Assembly (NCBI GenBank): GCA_022842065.1
Contig: JALHQH010000020.1
Span: 138,349-202,348, forward strand
DNA length: 64,000 nucleotides
Reading direction: 5' to 3'
DNA from: Caldilineaceae bacterium
Lineage (GTDB): Bacteria; Chloroflexota; Anaerolineae; Caldilineales; Caldilineaceae
Made by a program: the position numbers and the translations under genes
The notes under the pieces: generated by a model
The model's input: the letters and a program-made list of their open reading frames with translations, nothing else
The model's database searches: none
Told to the model about the DNA's origin: nothing
Shown: positions 28,193 to 37,585 of the stretch, piece after piece
Layout: each line of letters begins with the position of its first letter
Numbering within the stretch: position 1 is the first letter of the stretch

Positions 28193-28594
28193 ATGACACA
28201 GCAGAAAAAACTCACACGAACAGTAGAAGAATACTTGGCCTTACCTTACACCGTCGAAGTTCACCGCGACACAACGGATGGTGATGTTGCCTATATAGCA
28301 CGGGTGGTTGAACTGCCCGGCTGCTTTACCCAGGCCGATACGTTTGAAGAATTGGAAGTGATGGTACAGGATGCCATGCACGCTTGGATCGAAAGTGCTT
28401 TGGAAGATGGCGTTGCGATTCCAGAACCGCGCGCTACTGAGCAATACAGTGGTAAATTTGTCGTGCGGATTCCACGCACCTTGCATCGGCAGTTGGCCGT
28501 CGTTGCGGAACGCGAAGGGGTGAGCCTCAACGCGTTCGTCAGTAGTACCTTAGCCCAAGCTGTCGGTCCAGCCAACACTCCTCTCGCTCAATAA
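28193..28594 (+). CDS. hicB: HicB-like antitoxin
   Basis: The 133-residue partner has an N-terminal HicB fold (YTVEVHRDTTDGDVAYIARVVELPGCFTQADTFEELEVMVQDAMHAWIE) that blocks HicA. The C-terminal ribbon-helix-helix (YSGKFVVRIPRTLHRQLAVVAEREGVSLNAFVSSTLAQAV) would bind the promoter operator. GGGAGGATAG gives a strong ribosome site. Toxin and antitoxin are 5 bases apart, so they are translated from one message. Confidence 0.88.
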   Translation: MTQQKKLTRTVEEYLALPYTVEVHRDTTDGDVAYIARVVELPGCFTQADTFEELEVMVQDAMHAWIESALEDGVAIPEPRATEQYSGKFVVRIPRTLHRQLAVVAEREGVSLNAFVSSTLAQAVGPANTPLAQ

Positions 28595-28857
28595 AACCTG
28601 CTACGTCTCCGACCTAACGATCCTCTTAATTTCCCGCCAGCGCGACACCTATCAGTACAACATATGCCTGATGGAACGGCCTGCGGTTGCCCTTATACTG
28701 GGGACAGCAAAACTATCCGCGGCTTGCCGGCGTGCTGCCATCGCTCACCAGATCAGTTGCTGTGCCACCACAAACTGTCGATAGGATCTGATTGCAATTC
28801 GGTCAACCAGGGCAATGATGCTGATTGCCCGACAGCATGTGAGCACTCATTAACTAT
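28595..28857. other. intergenic region before histidine kinase
   Basis: I see no gene in these 263 bases. GGGCAAT and ATTGCCC around 28810-28830 form a small stem. No convincing promoter or operator was recognised for the histidine kinase. Confidence 0.3.
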
Positions 28858-31176
28858 ATGGCAAGCTTTCCCAGTCAACAAAAGTGGTCGTGGCTCTGCA
28901 AATCAGTCGCGCAGATCGTCACCGGTTTTACCTTCCCGCACCTGCATTGGGAAGAGACCCATCACGACCAAACCTTACGTTTCTTACGCCATATTCTCCG
29001 TCTGTTGCTGATCATCGTGCCGGCGATTGGCCTCATCCTCTTAGTGACCAAACCGGATGGCTGGCAGAATGGGATGATCGGTGTGACTGTTGCCAGCATC
29101 CTTTATCTACTCAACTTATGGTGGTTATCACGCTTCCCGTCCACCCGTTGGGGTACAATCAATTTGGTCTTTAGCGCGATTATCGCCATCTGGTTAACGA
29201 TTCTCTCCTACCAGGAATACTCAGTGCCATCACTCTTGTGGTTGGCTATCCTCTCTTGGTTTACGATCATGGTCGCCGGCTACAAGAGTGGTCTCTTGAT
29301 CACGCTCCTTACGGTGTTAATGTTCCTCCTTTATCATTTCAACGCCACACCACTTTTTCGGCAAGTTGATGCTTCTGCTACCCGCTATATTATTGTGCCG
29401 GCGGGCAGCTTCATGTTCTCTTTCGTCATCTTTTTGGGTTGTTCCAGCCTGATCCTTGCCCTGCTTGATTTTAGCCGGCGGCGCTCGGCGCGAGAACTGA
29501 TGGCCTCCGAGCAAAAGCGTCGGCTTTACATCCAGCAGACGAGCATGGCTGTCATTGACTGCGATGTGAATGGCCTGATTACGGGGTGGAACCGCGCCGC
29601 ACACCGGACCTTTGGTTATACCACCGCTGAAGCGCTCGGCCAGCATGCCATCGAACTCTTGACGGCACCCGACGCGCGTCCGGCGGTTCACACATTGGTC
29701 ACCGAGATCAAACAGCAGATTTTGACCGAAGTGCGCAATATTAATACAAACTATACCAAAGATGGGCGCATCATTACTTGTGAATGGACGAATACGGGGA
29801 TCTGGACGGAGACTGGCCAGTTCATGGGCTTCATTTACAGTGCGGTCGATATTACGGCGCGGATTGAAAGTGAGCGTGAACTCAAACTAGCCAAAGAACA
29901 GGCCGAGGCCGCGACGCATGCCAAAAGTTCTTTTTTGGCGAACATGAGCCATGAGATTCGCACACCCATGAATGGGGTGATCGGCATGACCAATCTGTTG
30001 CTGGCGACAGCGCTGAGCGCAGAACAGGCCGAATATGTGGAGACAATTCACAAGAGTGGCAATGCCCTGCTGGATATCATCAACGAGATTCTTGATTTCT
30101 CGAAGATTGAATCGGGTAAATTGACCTTGGATCTCCAGGCGTTTGATCTGCATCGCACCTTGGAAGATACGATCAATCTGCTTGTTAATCATGAGCGCTG
30201 CCACACGGTTGCGCTGACGTTGCAGATTGGTGCCACCGTGCCCCACTGGCTGGTGGGGGATGCTGGGCGCCTGCGCCAGATTCTGATTAATCTGCTGGGT
30301 AATGCGCTAAAATTTACGGAACGGGGCACCGTTACGCTTGCTGTCGATGTGCAACAACTGAGCGGGGATTGGGCAGAACTTTGCTTTGCTGTCCATGATA
30401 CTGGGATTGGCATCGCGCCGACCCGGATCAATGGGCTTTTTGAACGTTTTGTCCAGGCCGATGTATCGGCCACACGCAAGTATAGTGGGACTGGGTTGGG
30501 CTTATCGATTTGTAAGTTGCTGGTCGATAAGATGGATGGCCGGATCTGGGCAGAAAGTGAATTGGATAAAGGCTCGGCCTTTTATGTGACATTGCGTTTC
30601 CCGCTCGCCGAACATCGGGCACCGCCACTGCGCAAACAACTAAACCCCGCAACGCTGCCGAAGCCTGCTTTGCATGATGCGCTGACCATTCTCCTGGTGG
30701 AAGATAATCCAATCAATCAGAAGGTGGCACTGCGCATCCTCGCCCACATTGGCTACCAGGCCACCCTGGCCCACAATGGCAAAGCTGCCGTCGAGGCGGT
30801 GCAACAACATGCCTATGATCTGGTGCTCATGGATCTACAAATGCCGGAAATGGATGGCTTTGAAGCCACCCGGCAGATCCGACGTACCGTTCCCCGCCAA
30901 CGACAACCGCATATTATCGCCATGACCGCGGCCGCTTTGGCCGAAGATCACCGCCAGGCACTCGCGGCCGGCATGGATGACTTTATTGCCAAGCCCATTC
31001 GACCCGATGCCCTGGCCCAAAAACTAACTTCCGTCCCTCGGTTGCAATCGCAAGTGCGGCAACCGATTATGTTGTATAAGGCTCGTCCTGCTTACTCAAG
31101 CGGGCTTAACCAGCGCGTAGCACCATCGCCGGCTGCTGCCCACCCTTCGACGCCACCATTGTCCGAGCGCACCTGA
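28858..31176 (+). CDS. membrane hybrid sensor histidine kinase / response regulator
   Basis: The 772-residue protein has about six N-terminal membrane segments (LRLLLIIVPAIGLILLV, VASILYLLNLWWL and others to about residue 205). A PAS domain follows (TSMAVIDCDVNGLITGWNRA). The HisKA box FLANMSHEIRTPMNG carries the phosphoacceptor His365. The HATPase domain has NLLGNALKFTERG, HDTGIGIAPTRI and GTGLGLSICK. A receiver domain (LLVEDNPINQ) carries Asp659 in LVLMDLQMPEMDG. It would phosphorylate His and then its own Asp. No separate output regulator is adjacent, so signalling probably passes through a phosphotransfer protein elsewhere. Its last 85 bases overlap the opposing lipoprotein gene. Confidence 0.93.
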   Translation: MASFPSQQKWSWLCKSVAQIVTGFTFPHLHWEETHHDQTLRFLRHILRLLLIIVPAIGLILLVTKPDGWQNGMIGVTVASILYLLNLWWLSRFPSTRWGTINLVFSAIIAIWLTILSYQEYSVPSLLWLAILSWFTIMVAGYKSGLLITLLTVLMFLLYHFNATPLFRQVDASATRYIIVPAGSFMFSFVIFLGCSSLILALLDFSRRRSARELMASEQKRRLYIQQTSMAVIDCDVNGLITGWNRAAHRTFGYTTAEALGQHAIELLTAPDARPAVHTLVTEIKQQILTEVRNINTNYTKDGRIITCEWTNTGIWTETGQFMGFIYSAVDITARIESERELKLAKEQAEAATHAKSSFLANMSHEIRTPMNGVIGMTNLLLATALSAEQAEYVETIHKSGNALLDIINEILDFSKIESGKLTLDLQAFDLHRTLEDTINLLVNHERCHTVALTLQIGATVPHWLVGDAGRLRQILINLLGNALKFTERGTVTLAVDVQQLSGDWAELCFAVHDTGIGIAPTRINGLFERFVQADVSATRKYSGTGLGLSICKLLVDKMDGRIWAESELDKGSAFYVTLRFPLAEHRAPPLRKQLNPATLPKPALHDALTILLVEDNPINQKVALRILAHIGYQATLAHNGKAAVEAVQQHAYDLVLMDLQMPEMDGFEATRQIRRTVPRQRQPHIIAMTAAALAEDHRQALAAGMDDFIAKPIRPDALAQKLTSVPRLQSQVRQPIMLYKARPAYSSGLNQRVAPSPAAAHPSTPPLSERT

Positions 31177-31991
31177 TACCAGGTAAAGCCACCAGCCTGC
31201 TGTGGTCCATTAATCACGGTCATCTGTTCGCCGGCATTGACGCGCGCCACGAGGGTGGCATTGGTCCCTGGGGAAACGCGGACACTAAGCTGGCCATTGT
31301 CAGGCATGGTTACGGCGACCCGGTCGCCCACTCGTGGTGCGCGATCGACCGGCTGTACCTCCCCTACCTGTGGACTTAGCCAGACCGTCTCAGCATCACC
31401 ATCGGCAACCCAACCTACATTACCCTGCCCATCATCCACGCGCCACCAGGTAAAATTGTCTGCTGTCGTCGGTCCCTCAACAACTGTTACCCGAATACCA
31501 GTAGCCAACTGTAAGATCAGCCCGGCACTGGACGCCGGGTTCGTGCGCATATTCAGCCCTGCGGGCGCGGTCACGCGGGCGGGCTGGCCTGCTTGCAACC
31601 CCGTACCTGTTGGGGCGGCACTGGTTGGCGCTAGGGTCGGTTCGGGGGCTGCGGTGTTGGTTGCAATGAGTGGTAATGGGGTGATCTGGGCGACAGCGAG
31701 GGTTGGGGCGATGGCTGGGTTTGTGGGTGTTGAAAAATTATCGACAGGTGACATGGTGGTCGGGGTAGGCGTTGGGCGTGGGGCAAAACTGCCACAGGCC
31801 AGCAAAGGCAGCAACCAAAGCAGCGAGGCCACAATCAACAGGCGTAACGGCGCGCTGACCAGCGTCTTGTCGGTCGTCTCGTCGGTGCTACTACGCCCAC
31901 TGGCCCGGTAACGCGCATGCCACCAACCATGCGCTGAGGTTGCTTGGCTATAGCCATTATTAGGTGTACTACATGAACGAATGTTTCTCAT
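31092..31991 (-). CDS. lipoprotein with bacterial SH3 domains
   Basis: This 299-residue product has a lipobox LLPLLACGS (Cys66) after a hydrophobic stretch (LLIVASLLWLLPLL). A Pro/Thr-rich linker follows, then two SH3b-like modules (GLNMRTNPASSAGLILQLATG, WWRVDDGQGNVGWVAD; LSVRVSPGTNATLVARV, WYQVRSDNGGVEGWAA). Such domains bind cell-wall peptides or act as adaptors on the outer face. The 45 residues before the hydrophobic segment are long for a lipoprotein, so translation may start later. It converges on the histidine kinase and overlaps its last 85 bases in another frame. It could be the envelope partner of that sensor, which is inference. Confidence 0.72.
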   Translation of the reverse strand: MRNIRSCSTPNNGYSQATSAHGWWHARYRASGRSSTDETTDKTLVSAPLRLLIVASLLWLLPLLACGSFAPRPTPTPTTMSPVDNFSTPTNPAIAPTLAVAQITPLPLIATNTAAPEPTLAPTSAAPTGTGLQAGQPARVTAPAGLNMRTNPASSAGLILQLATGIRVTVVEGPTTADNFTWWRVDDGQGNVGWVADGDAETVWLSPQVGEVQPVDRAPRVGDRVAVTMPDNGQLSVRVSPGTNATLVARVNAGEQMTVINGPQQAGGFTWYQVRSDNGGVEGWAAAGDGATRWLSPLE

Positions 31992-32080
31992 AACCTACAT
32001 TATAGCAAAGATCTACGGATTGGTTCTACTGTGAACAGCGTAAGATGTATATTCTTCGGGTACTAAAAGATCGGGGGGTA

Positions 32081-32146
32081 TTGGTTAAGTTAGCTGGTTG
32101 AGCTTGTTGAAACTAACCAACCAACTAACCAACTAACTAACCTAAC
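32081..32146. repeat. TTGGTTAG tandem repeat, overlaps serA 3' end
   Basis: GGTTAAGTTAGCTGGTTG and its inverse (CTAACCAACCAACTAACCAA) form a fold-back block. The last codons and the stop of serA (32137-32148) lie inside the repeat. Confidence 0.65.
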
Positions 32147-33732
32147 GAAATCGTGCGCAGCCAATTAATGTGTTCCCATGCTTCCAGCGCATCGGCCAAC
32201 GCGGTTGGCATTGGTTCATCGAGCCCCAAAACCATGATTGCATCGGTCCGCGGGGCATGGCGCCCCACATGCATAAAGCTGATATTAACGTCCGCTTCAC
32301 CCAACAGCGTACCCGCGCGTCCGACGATGCCTGGCCGGTCGCGGTGTGAGGTCAACAACATGTGCCCTTGCGCGGGGAAATCAACCCATTGCTCATTAAT
32401 CGCTACGATATAAGGTTCACCGCGCACGATCCCACCACTGACTGCCCACTTTGGCCCGGATTGGGCACTGACGGTCAACATCGTCTCGTACGGCGCGTCA
32501 TGCTGATGCTGCTTGATCTCGATCAGGTTGATGCCGCGGCGCTGGGCAATCAGCGTCGCATTGACCAGGTTGATGCGCACCTGGGTAACATCAGCCAACA
32601 GGCCTTTGATCACCGCGGCGTTGATATAGGCCAAGTCAAAATTAGCGAGGTTGCCAAAGGCGGTGACGGTCAGATCGCCGGTGCCCTGTACGCCCATCTG
32701 GCGCAGAAAACTGCCCAGTCGTTCCCCAAGGTCAATATAGGGAATCAGGAAATCGAGGTCGCGCGGCGGAATGAGCGGCGCGTTGACCGCATAGCGCGCC
32801 GGCAGATCGTTGAGCACATCAAGCACCTGCAACGCCACATCCTCGGCGACCTGCTCCTGTGCTTCCACGGTGCTGGCACCCAGGTGCGGGGTCAGGATGA
32901 TCTGGTCCGACTTGCGCAGGGGACTTTCCTGGGGCAACGGCTCTTCATCAAAGACATCGAGCGCGGCACCGGAAATATGACCACTCTGCACCGCTTCGTA
33001 CAGCGCCACCTCATCAATGACCCCGCCACGCGCAACATTGAGGATGCGCGCACCGGTCTTCATGTGCGCTAATTGCTCGCGGCTAATTAGGTTTCGGGTC
33101 TGCGGCGTCAAGGGCGTGTGTAAGGTTAAAAAATCTGCCTCGGCCAGCACGCGATCAAGTTCATACAGTGTCACCCCTTGGTGGGCAGCATAATCGGGGG
33201 TAACATAAGGATCGTAGGCAACCACACGCATCCCCAATCCTTGCGCACGGCGACAGACTTCCTGGGCCACGCGCCCAAAGCCGACGGTACCTAGCACCTT
33301 ATTGCGCACTTCAACGCCGACAAATTTGTTGCGCTTCCAGTCGCCTTTGCGCACACTGGCATCGGCCTGTGGGATCATACGCGCCATCGCCATCAGCATG
33401 GCCACTGTATGTTCGGCGGCCGCAACGGTGTTACCGGTCGGCGCATTGACGACGATGACGCCGGCTTGGGTCGCCGCGTCGACATCAATGTTGTCGACGC
33501 CAACGCCGGCCCGGCCAACCACCCGCAGCCGCTTGCCGGCCTGGATTACCTCGGCGGTGACACGGGTGCTGCTGCGCACCAACAAGGCATCAAATTCAGG
33601 GATCACTGCAAGTAACTGCTCGGGGGTCAGGCTGGTTTGAATCGAGACTTCGACATTCTCCGCTTCACGCAGCGGTTTCAAACCAACATCGGCCAACGCA
33701 TCGCTGACCAGAATTTTATATTTTGGGGTCAT
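32137..33732 (-). CDS. serA: D-3-phosphoglycerate dehydrogenase
   Basis: This 531-residue enzyme oxidises 3-phosphoglycerate in serine synthesis. It has the 2-hydroxyacid dehydrogenase fold (LLVRSSTRVTAEVIQAGKRLRVVGRAGVGVDNID), a Rossmann site (GTVGFGRVAQEV), catalytic Arg/Glu/His contexts (NVARGGVIDEVAL, FDEEPLPQESPL, LTPHLGASTVEAQ), an intervening domain, and a C-terminal ACT domain (LLTSHRDRPGIVGRAGTLLGEADVNI) for serine feedback. It is the long form, as in actinobacteria and many Chloroflexota. The start at 33732 matches the conserved N-terminus. The last residues come from a repeat block. It stands alone as a transcript. Confidence 0.95.
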   Translation of the reverse strand: MTPKYKILVSDALADVGLKPLREAENVEVSIQTSLTPEQLLAVIPEFDALLVRSSTRVTAEVIQAGKRLRVVGRAGVGVDNIDVDAATQAGVIVVNAPTGNTVAAAEHTVAMLMAMARMIPQADASVRKGDWKRNKFVGVEVRNKVLGTVGFGRVAQEVCRRAQGLGMRVVAYDPYVTPDYAAHQGVTLYELDRVLAEADFLTLHTPLTPQTRNLISREQLAHMKTGARILNVARGGVIDEVALYEAVQSGHISGAALDVFDEEPLPQESPLRKSDQIILTPHLGASTVEAQEQVAEDVALQVLDVLNDLPARYAVNAPLIPPRDLDFLIPYIDLGERLGSFLRQMGVQGTGDLTVTAFGNLANFDLAYINAAVIKGLLADVTQVRINLVNATLIAQRRGINLIEIKQHQHDAPYETMLTVSAQSGPKWAVSGGIVRGEPYIVAINEQWVDFPAQGHMLLTSHRDRPGIVGRAGTLLGEADVNISFMHVGRHAPRTDAIMVLGLDEPMPTALADALEAWEHINWLRTISLG

Positions 33733-33854
33733 TGTCTTACTTTCTCATTGTTTGTTACTACTTTTTATTTAGCGCCGACAAGAAAATATAAAATCTTCTT
33801 GCGGTTATTCACGACCAATTTCGGGCACAGATAAACCACGACAAATCTTGCGGG

Positions 33855-34043
33855 CTATTCGTCTGATAAGCTATGCAAACCATCAGCAAACCGATCTTCT
33901 AGAATCAGGGCAATCGCGTCCGCTAGACTCTGTAATGCTTCTTGCTGCGTATGTCCTTGTCCGTTTGCCCCTGGTACTTCTGGTGAATAAGCAATGTACC
34001 ATTCCTCGTCTCTTTCAAGCACTGCGGTAAATTCATTGCGCAT
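33855..34043 (-). CDS. orphan HicB-like antitoxin-type protein
   Basis: The 62-residue product (FTAVLERDEEWYIAYSPEVPGANGQGHTQQEALQSLADAIALI) matches the short HicB-like (UPF0150) fold. AAAGAAAG precedes the ATG at 34043. No HicA-like frame is adjacent: polA lies upstream on the same strand, and 121 bases of A/T-rich DNA precede serA. It may act on a distant toxin or be a relic of a lost module. Confidence 0.75.
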   Translation of the reverse strand: MRNEFTAVLERDEEWYIAYSPEVPGANGQGHTQQEALQSLADAIALILEDRFADGLHSLSDE

Positions 34044-34117
34044 CTTGATTCTTTCTTTGCAAGGAAACAAGACATTAACCATTAACCGTTAATTGTTCTC
34101 CATTAATTATTAATTCG

Positions 34118-36916
34118 CTACGCCGGTTCCAGATCGTACCAATTCGGCCCGACTTCTACATCAACCTTGAGCGGCACGTCAAAGGTGTAGGCGGACTCCA
34201 TAATGTCACAGACTAACTTGACGACCGCCTCTTTTTCGGCGACCGGCGCTTCGAGCACTAACTCGTCATGCACTTGCATCAACATGCGCGCTTGTAACCC
34301 CTGGGTCTGTAACTGCGCATGCAGCCTGATCATCGCGATCTTCATCACATCGGCGGCGGTGCCTTGGATGGGGGCGTTGATCGCGGCGCGCTCGACGGCC
34401 ATGCGTTGGTTGAAGGGCAAGCGCCCATTCTTCAACTCGGCAAAAAAGCGCTTGCGCCCGAGCAAGGTTTCCACATACCCTTCCCGGTTGAGCATTTCGG
34501 TGGTGCGCTCGATATATTCACGAATGCGTGGGTAGGTCACAAAGTATTGATCTAGAAAACGTTGGGCCTCTTTGGGATCCATGTCAGTGCGATTGCTGAT
34601 ACCAAAGGCGGACGAGCCATAGATCGTGGCAAAGTTAATCGTCTTGGCCAGCCCGCGCTGTGCACTTGTCACCTCGTTGATCGGTATGCCGAACAGTTTG
34701 GAGGCGGTGGTGGCGTGAATATCCTGATTGTTGCGGAAGGCATCGATCAGGATCTCTTCTTTGGCGACGTGCGCCATTACGCGTAACTCAACCTGGCTGT
34801 AGTCGGCGGCAATCAGCAGCCAACCTTCCGGCGCGACAAAGGCGCGGCGGATTTCACGGCCCAACTCGGTGCGGATCGGGATGTTCTGCAAGTTGGGATT
34901 GCTGCTGCTCATGCGCCCGGTGACCGCGCCGGTCTGGCTAAAGCTGGTGTGAACACGCCCCGTCTCTGGGTTGACCAGCAACGGCAGTGCGTCGACATAA
35001 GTGCCGCGTAGCTTTTCCAACTGGCGCTGTTCCATAATAATTGCAATCACGCGCTGCTGTTGTTCGCTCAATTGGCTGCGCATGGACGCCAACTTTTCCA
35101 ACTCGGCCACGGCCGTACTGATCTGCCCGCCTTTGGTGCGACTCAACCCTTTAACCGGGAAGGCGAGTTCATCAAAGAGCACCTGGCTTAATTGCTGCGT
35201 GCTGCGCAGGTTAAACTCATGGCCAACCAGGCCGAACAGTTCCTTTTCCAGCGCCGCCAGCCGTTCGGTCAACTGGCCGGACATCTTGGCCAGATAGGCG
35301 AGATCGAGCTTGACGCCGGCCATCTCCATGTCGGTGAGCACCGGCAATAGCGGCAGTTCGGTGTTCTCGTACAGTTCCCACATGCCCGCTTCCTGCAGGC
35401 GTGGTACCAACTTTTCGTAGAGCTGAATCGTGACATCAACATCGGCCCCACAGTACGCGCCCACCGCGGCAATCGGCACCTGGTCAATCGTGATCTGCTT
35501 GCGTCCGGTACCGATAAGATCGGTGATCTCGGTCATCTGCCAGGACAACTCGGTGGCCGCTTGCCCTTTCAACCCCAGGTTGTGGCTGGCGGGATCGAGC
35601 AACCAGGCCATCGTCATCGTATCGTGGATTGGTCCGGCAATGGTCAACCCATTGCGCAGACAGACGGTCAGATCATACTTGCCGTTGTGCGCGACCTTGG
35701 GCAACTGCGGATCAGCGAAGAAGGGTTGCATGGCCTCACAGACCTGTGCCCATGGCAGTTGATCGCCCGTAGTGTGGCCAACCGGAATATAGGCCGCCTC
35801 ACCCGCTGCCCAGGCCACGCCCAGGCCAACCAGGGTTGCTTGGACAGCGTCAGTGCTGGTTGTTTCTACATCAAAGCTGAGGATCTTGGCCGTTTTGAGC
35901 GTTGCCACCAGCTCCTGTAAGCCCGCTTCATCTTGAATACAACCATAGGGTACGTTGGCCGGGATGGGGATGGTTGGTTCGCCTGTGTCAGGCGCATCAA
36001 AGAGGCCCAACTGCCCATTATCCCCGGTCGGCATGGGCTGCATCAGTTGGCTGGTTTGGGGCAACTCTTTGAGCAGACTGCGGAATTCCAGCGCGTGGAA
36101 AAGGGTGACCACCGCGTCCTGGTCATAGCTGCTAAGTTGGCACGCCGCGGGGTCATAGACCAGATCCAGATCACGCACGATGGTGACGAGCCGCTTGTTG
36201 CGCTCGACCTGGGGGCGGCCATCGATCAGGCTCTGGCGTGTCTTTGGCCCAGAGATTTCGTCGATGTGGGCGTAGAGATTGTCGAGCGAGCCATATTGGG
36301 TGAGCAATTTGGCCGCCGTCTTTTCACCGACGCCGGCCACCCCCGGGATATTATCCGAACTGTCACCGGTGAGGGCTTTGAGATCGATAAATTGGGCTGG
36401 CGAGAGGGTATAACGTTCCGCCAACTCGGGTAGCCCATAAACACTAGTTACCGGATTGGGGCCACCGGAGGTGTAGAGAATCTTCACCCGCTCATCGATC
36501 AGCTGGAACATATCGCGGTCACCGGTGAGGATCAGCACATCATTGCCTGCCTGTCCGGCTTGCAACGAAAGCGTGCCCAACACATCATCTGCTTCATAGT
36601 TGGGGTAGGTGACGATGGGAATGTTAAACGCCTGCAACAGCTCGGTGATGCGCTCCATCTGCGTGCGCATCTCGTCTGGCATGGCATCGCGCGTCGCTTT
36701 GTAGTCGCTAAATTCACTGTGCCGCCAGGTGTCGCCCAGGTCAAAGGCGACCGCGACCTCGTCTGGCTTATATTCCTTGATCACGCTGAGCAGCTTGCGC
36801 GCAAAACCATAGACCGCGCCGGTCAGCTCGCCCGTGCGCGTCGAAAGCGGCGTCTTCATGCCAAAATAGGCCCGATACGCCTGCGAATGGCCGTCGATGA
36901 GTAGTAATGTTGACAT
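34118..36916 (-). CDS. polA: DNA polymerase I
   Basis: This 932-residue enzyme fills gaps and removes RNA primers. The 5'-nuclease domain is intact (LLLIDGHSQAYRAYFG, YEADDVLGTL, ILTGDRDMFQLI, LKALTGDSSDNIPGVAGVGEKTAAKLL). The 3'-5' exonuclease keeps acidic motifs (LSFDVETTSTDA, VAHNGKYDLTVC, YCGADVDVTIQLYEKL), so proofreading is likely active. The polymerase A domain shows LIAADYSQVELRVMAHVA, TINFATIYGSSAFGIS and MLMQVHDELVLEAP. It is co-directed with the orphan HicB-like gene downstream. Full length for the family. Confidence 0.97.
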   Translation of the reverse strand: MSTLLLIDGHSQAYRAYFGMKTPLSTRTGELTGAVYGFARKLLSVIKEYKPDEVAVAFDLGDTWRHSEFSDYKATRDAMPDEMRTQMERITELLQAFNIPIVTYPNYEADDVLGTLSLQAGQAGNDVLILTGDRDMFQLIDERVKILYTSGGPNPVTSVYGLPELAERYTLSPAQFIDLKALTGDSSDNIPGVAGVGEKTAAKLLTQYGSLDNLYAHIDEISGPKTRQSLIDGRPQVERNKRLVTIVRDLDLVYDPAACQLSSYDQDAVVTLFHALEFRSLLKELPQTSQLMQPMPTGDNGQLGLFDAPDTGEPTIPIPANVPYGCIQDEAGLQELVATLKTAKILSFDVETTSTDAVQATLVGLGVAWAAGEAAYIPVGHTTGDQLPWAQVCEAMQPFFADPQLPKVAHNGKYDLTVCLRNGLTIAGPIHDTMTMAWLLDPASHNLGLKGQAATELSWQMTEITDLIGTGRKQITIDQVPIAAVGAYCGADVDVTIQLYEKLVPRLQEAGMWELYENTELPLLPVLTDMEMAGVKLDLAYLAKMSGQLTERLAALEKELFGLVGHEFNLRSTQQLSQVLFDELAFPVKGLSRTKGGQISTAVAELEKLASMRSQLSEQQQRVIAIIMEQRQLEKLRGTYVDALPLLVNPETGRVHTSFSQTGAVTGRMSSSNPNLQNIPIRTELGREIRRAFVAPEGWLLIAADYSQVELRVMAHVAKEEILIDAFRNNQDIHATTASKLFGIPINEVTSAQRGLAKTINFATIYGSSAFGISNRTDMDPKEAQRFLDQYFVTYPRIREYIERTTEMLNREGYVETLLGRKRFFAELKNGRLPFNQRMAVERAAINAPIQGTAADVMKIAMIRLHAQLQTQGLQARMLMQVHDELVLEAPVAEKEAVVKLVCDIMESAYTFDVPLKVDVEVGPNWYDLEPA

Positions 36917-37180
36917 GTGCTTACCTTGCGTGGATGGTGTGCGCCAGCCACAAATTAGACCAATGCAAAAAGCTTAAATAATCCACTAAAACATTACTAC
37001 AACGTTACCGAAATTTTGCTGGGTTTTTCGTCCCAGCGGGACGCTTGACCGTAGGACCAAGAAAATCATGATACTTCCCTAAGGTCAAGCGTCCCGCTGG
37101 GACGAACTGCTTTTAATCCAACATAACTTGCGTAACTGTACTAGTCTCTGTGTGCCTTCGTGGATTACTGTGAACTGTGC
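36917..37180. other. polA upstream region with nested inverted repeat
   Basis: The 264 bases between polA and the small gene at 37181 hold no frame. A perfect 24-bp inverted repeat (37027-37050 with 37083-37106) has a 32-nt loop, and each arm is itself self-complementary (GTCCC-AGC-GGGAC). It may serve as a terminator for the small gene or be a REP-like element. Confidence 0.6.
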
Positions 37181-37393
37181 TTAGCTTTCAATGACCAAGC
37201 TGCCCTGTTCGAGCAGCTCGTTGACTTCGTGGATCTTCAGGATCGAGCGCAGGGTGCGCATCTTGCGCCCCGCATCGAGCCGATAGCGCCCCGCCGGCAG
37301 ATCGAGAATATAGTTCTTGCCCGAGCGGTTGGCCAGGACAATAATATCGTCCGTATTTTCCTGCCAGGTGTTTTCGTTTACATTGCTTGCCAT
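37181..37393 (-). CDS. small hypothetical protein
   Basis: The 70-residue product (IIVLANRSGKNYILDLPAGRYRLDAGRKMRTLRSILKIHEVNELLEQGSLVIES) is compact with strand-rich and helical parts. I do not recognise it. The start at 37393 is chosen since the longer frame to 37480 is made of repeat DNA (MYRFTDLPIYRFT). A GGGA lies 12 bases upstream. The RSGKNYILDLPAGRYRLDAGR stretch looks like a small barrel. It could be a structural component from mobile DNA or a conserved unknown. Confidence 0.5.
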   Translation of the reverse strand: MASNVNENTWQENTDDIIVLANRSGKNYILDLPAGRYRLDAGRKMRTLRSILKIHEVNELLEQGSLVIES

Positions 37394-37422
37394 TGCTGGT
37401 TGCGTCCCTTTTTGGTGTAGAG

Positions 37423-37518
37423 CGGTAAATCGGTAAATCGGTAAATCGGTAAATCGGTACATCGGTAGACCAAAAAACATGTGAGCGATCTACTGATTTA
37501 CCGATGTACCGATTTACT
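37423..37518. repeat. 8-bp CGGTAAAT tandem repeat with inverse copies
   Basis: CGGTAAAT occurs four times in tandem (37423-37454), with a fifth variant. Inverse copies (GATTTACCGATGTACCGATT) lie at 37494-37513. The same unit appears near 58919-58930. Confidence 0.75.
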
Positions 37519-37585
37519 CTTCCTACCCCTTATTGTACCGCTTACACGACGAAATTGCCAATAATTCTGCAAGGTTAGCCGCTTG

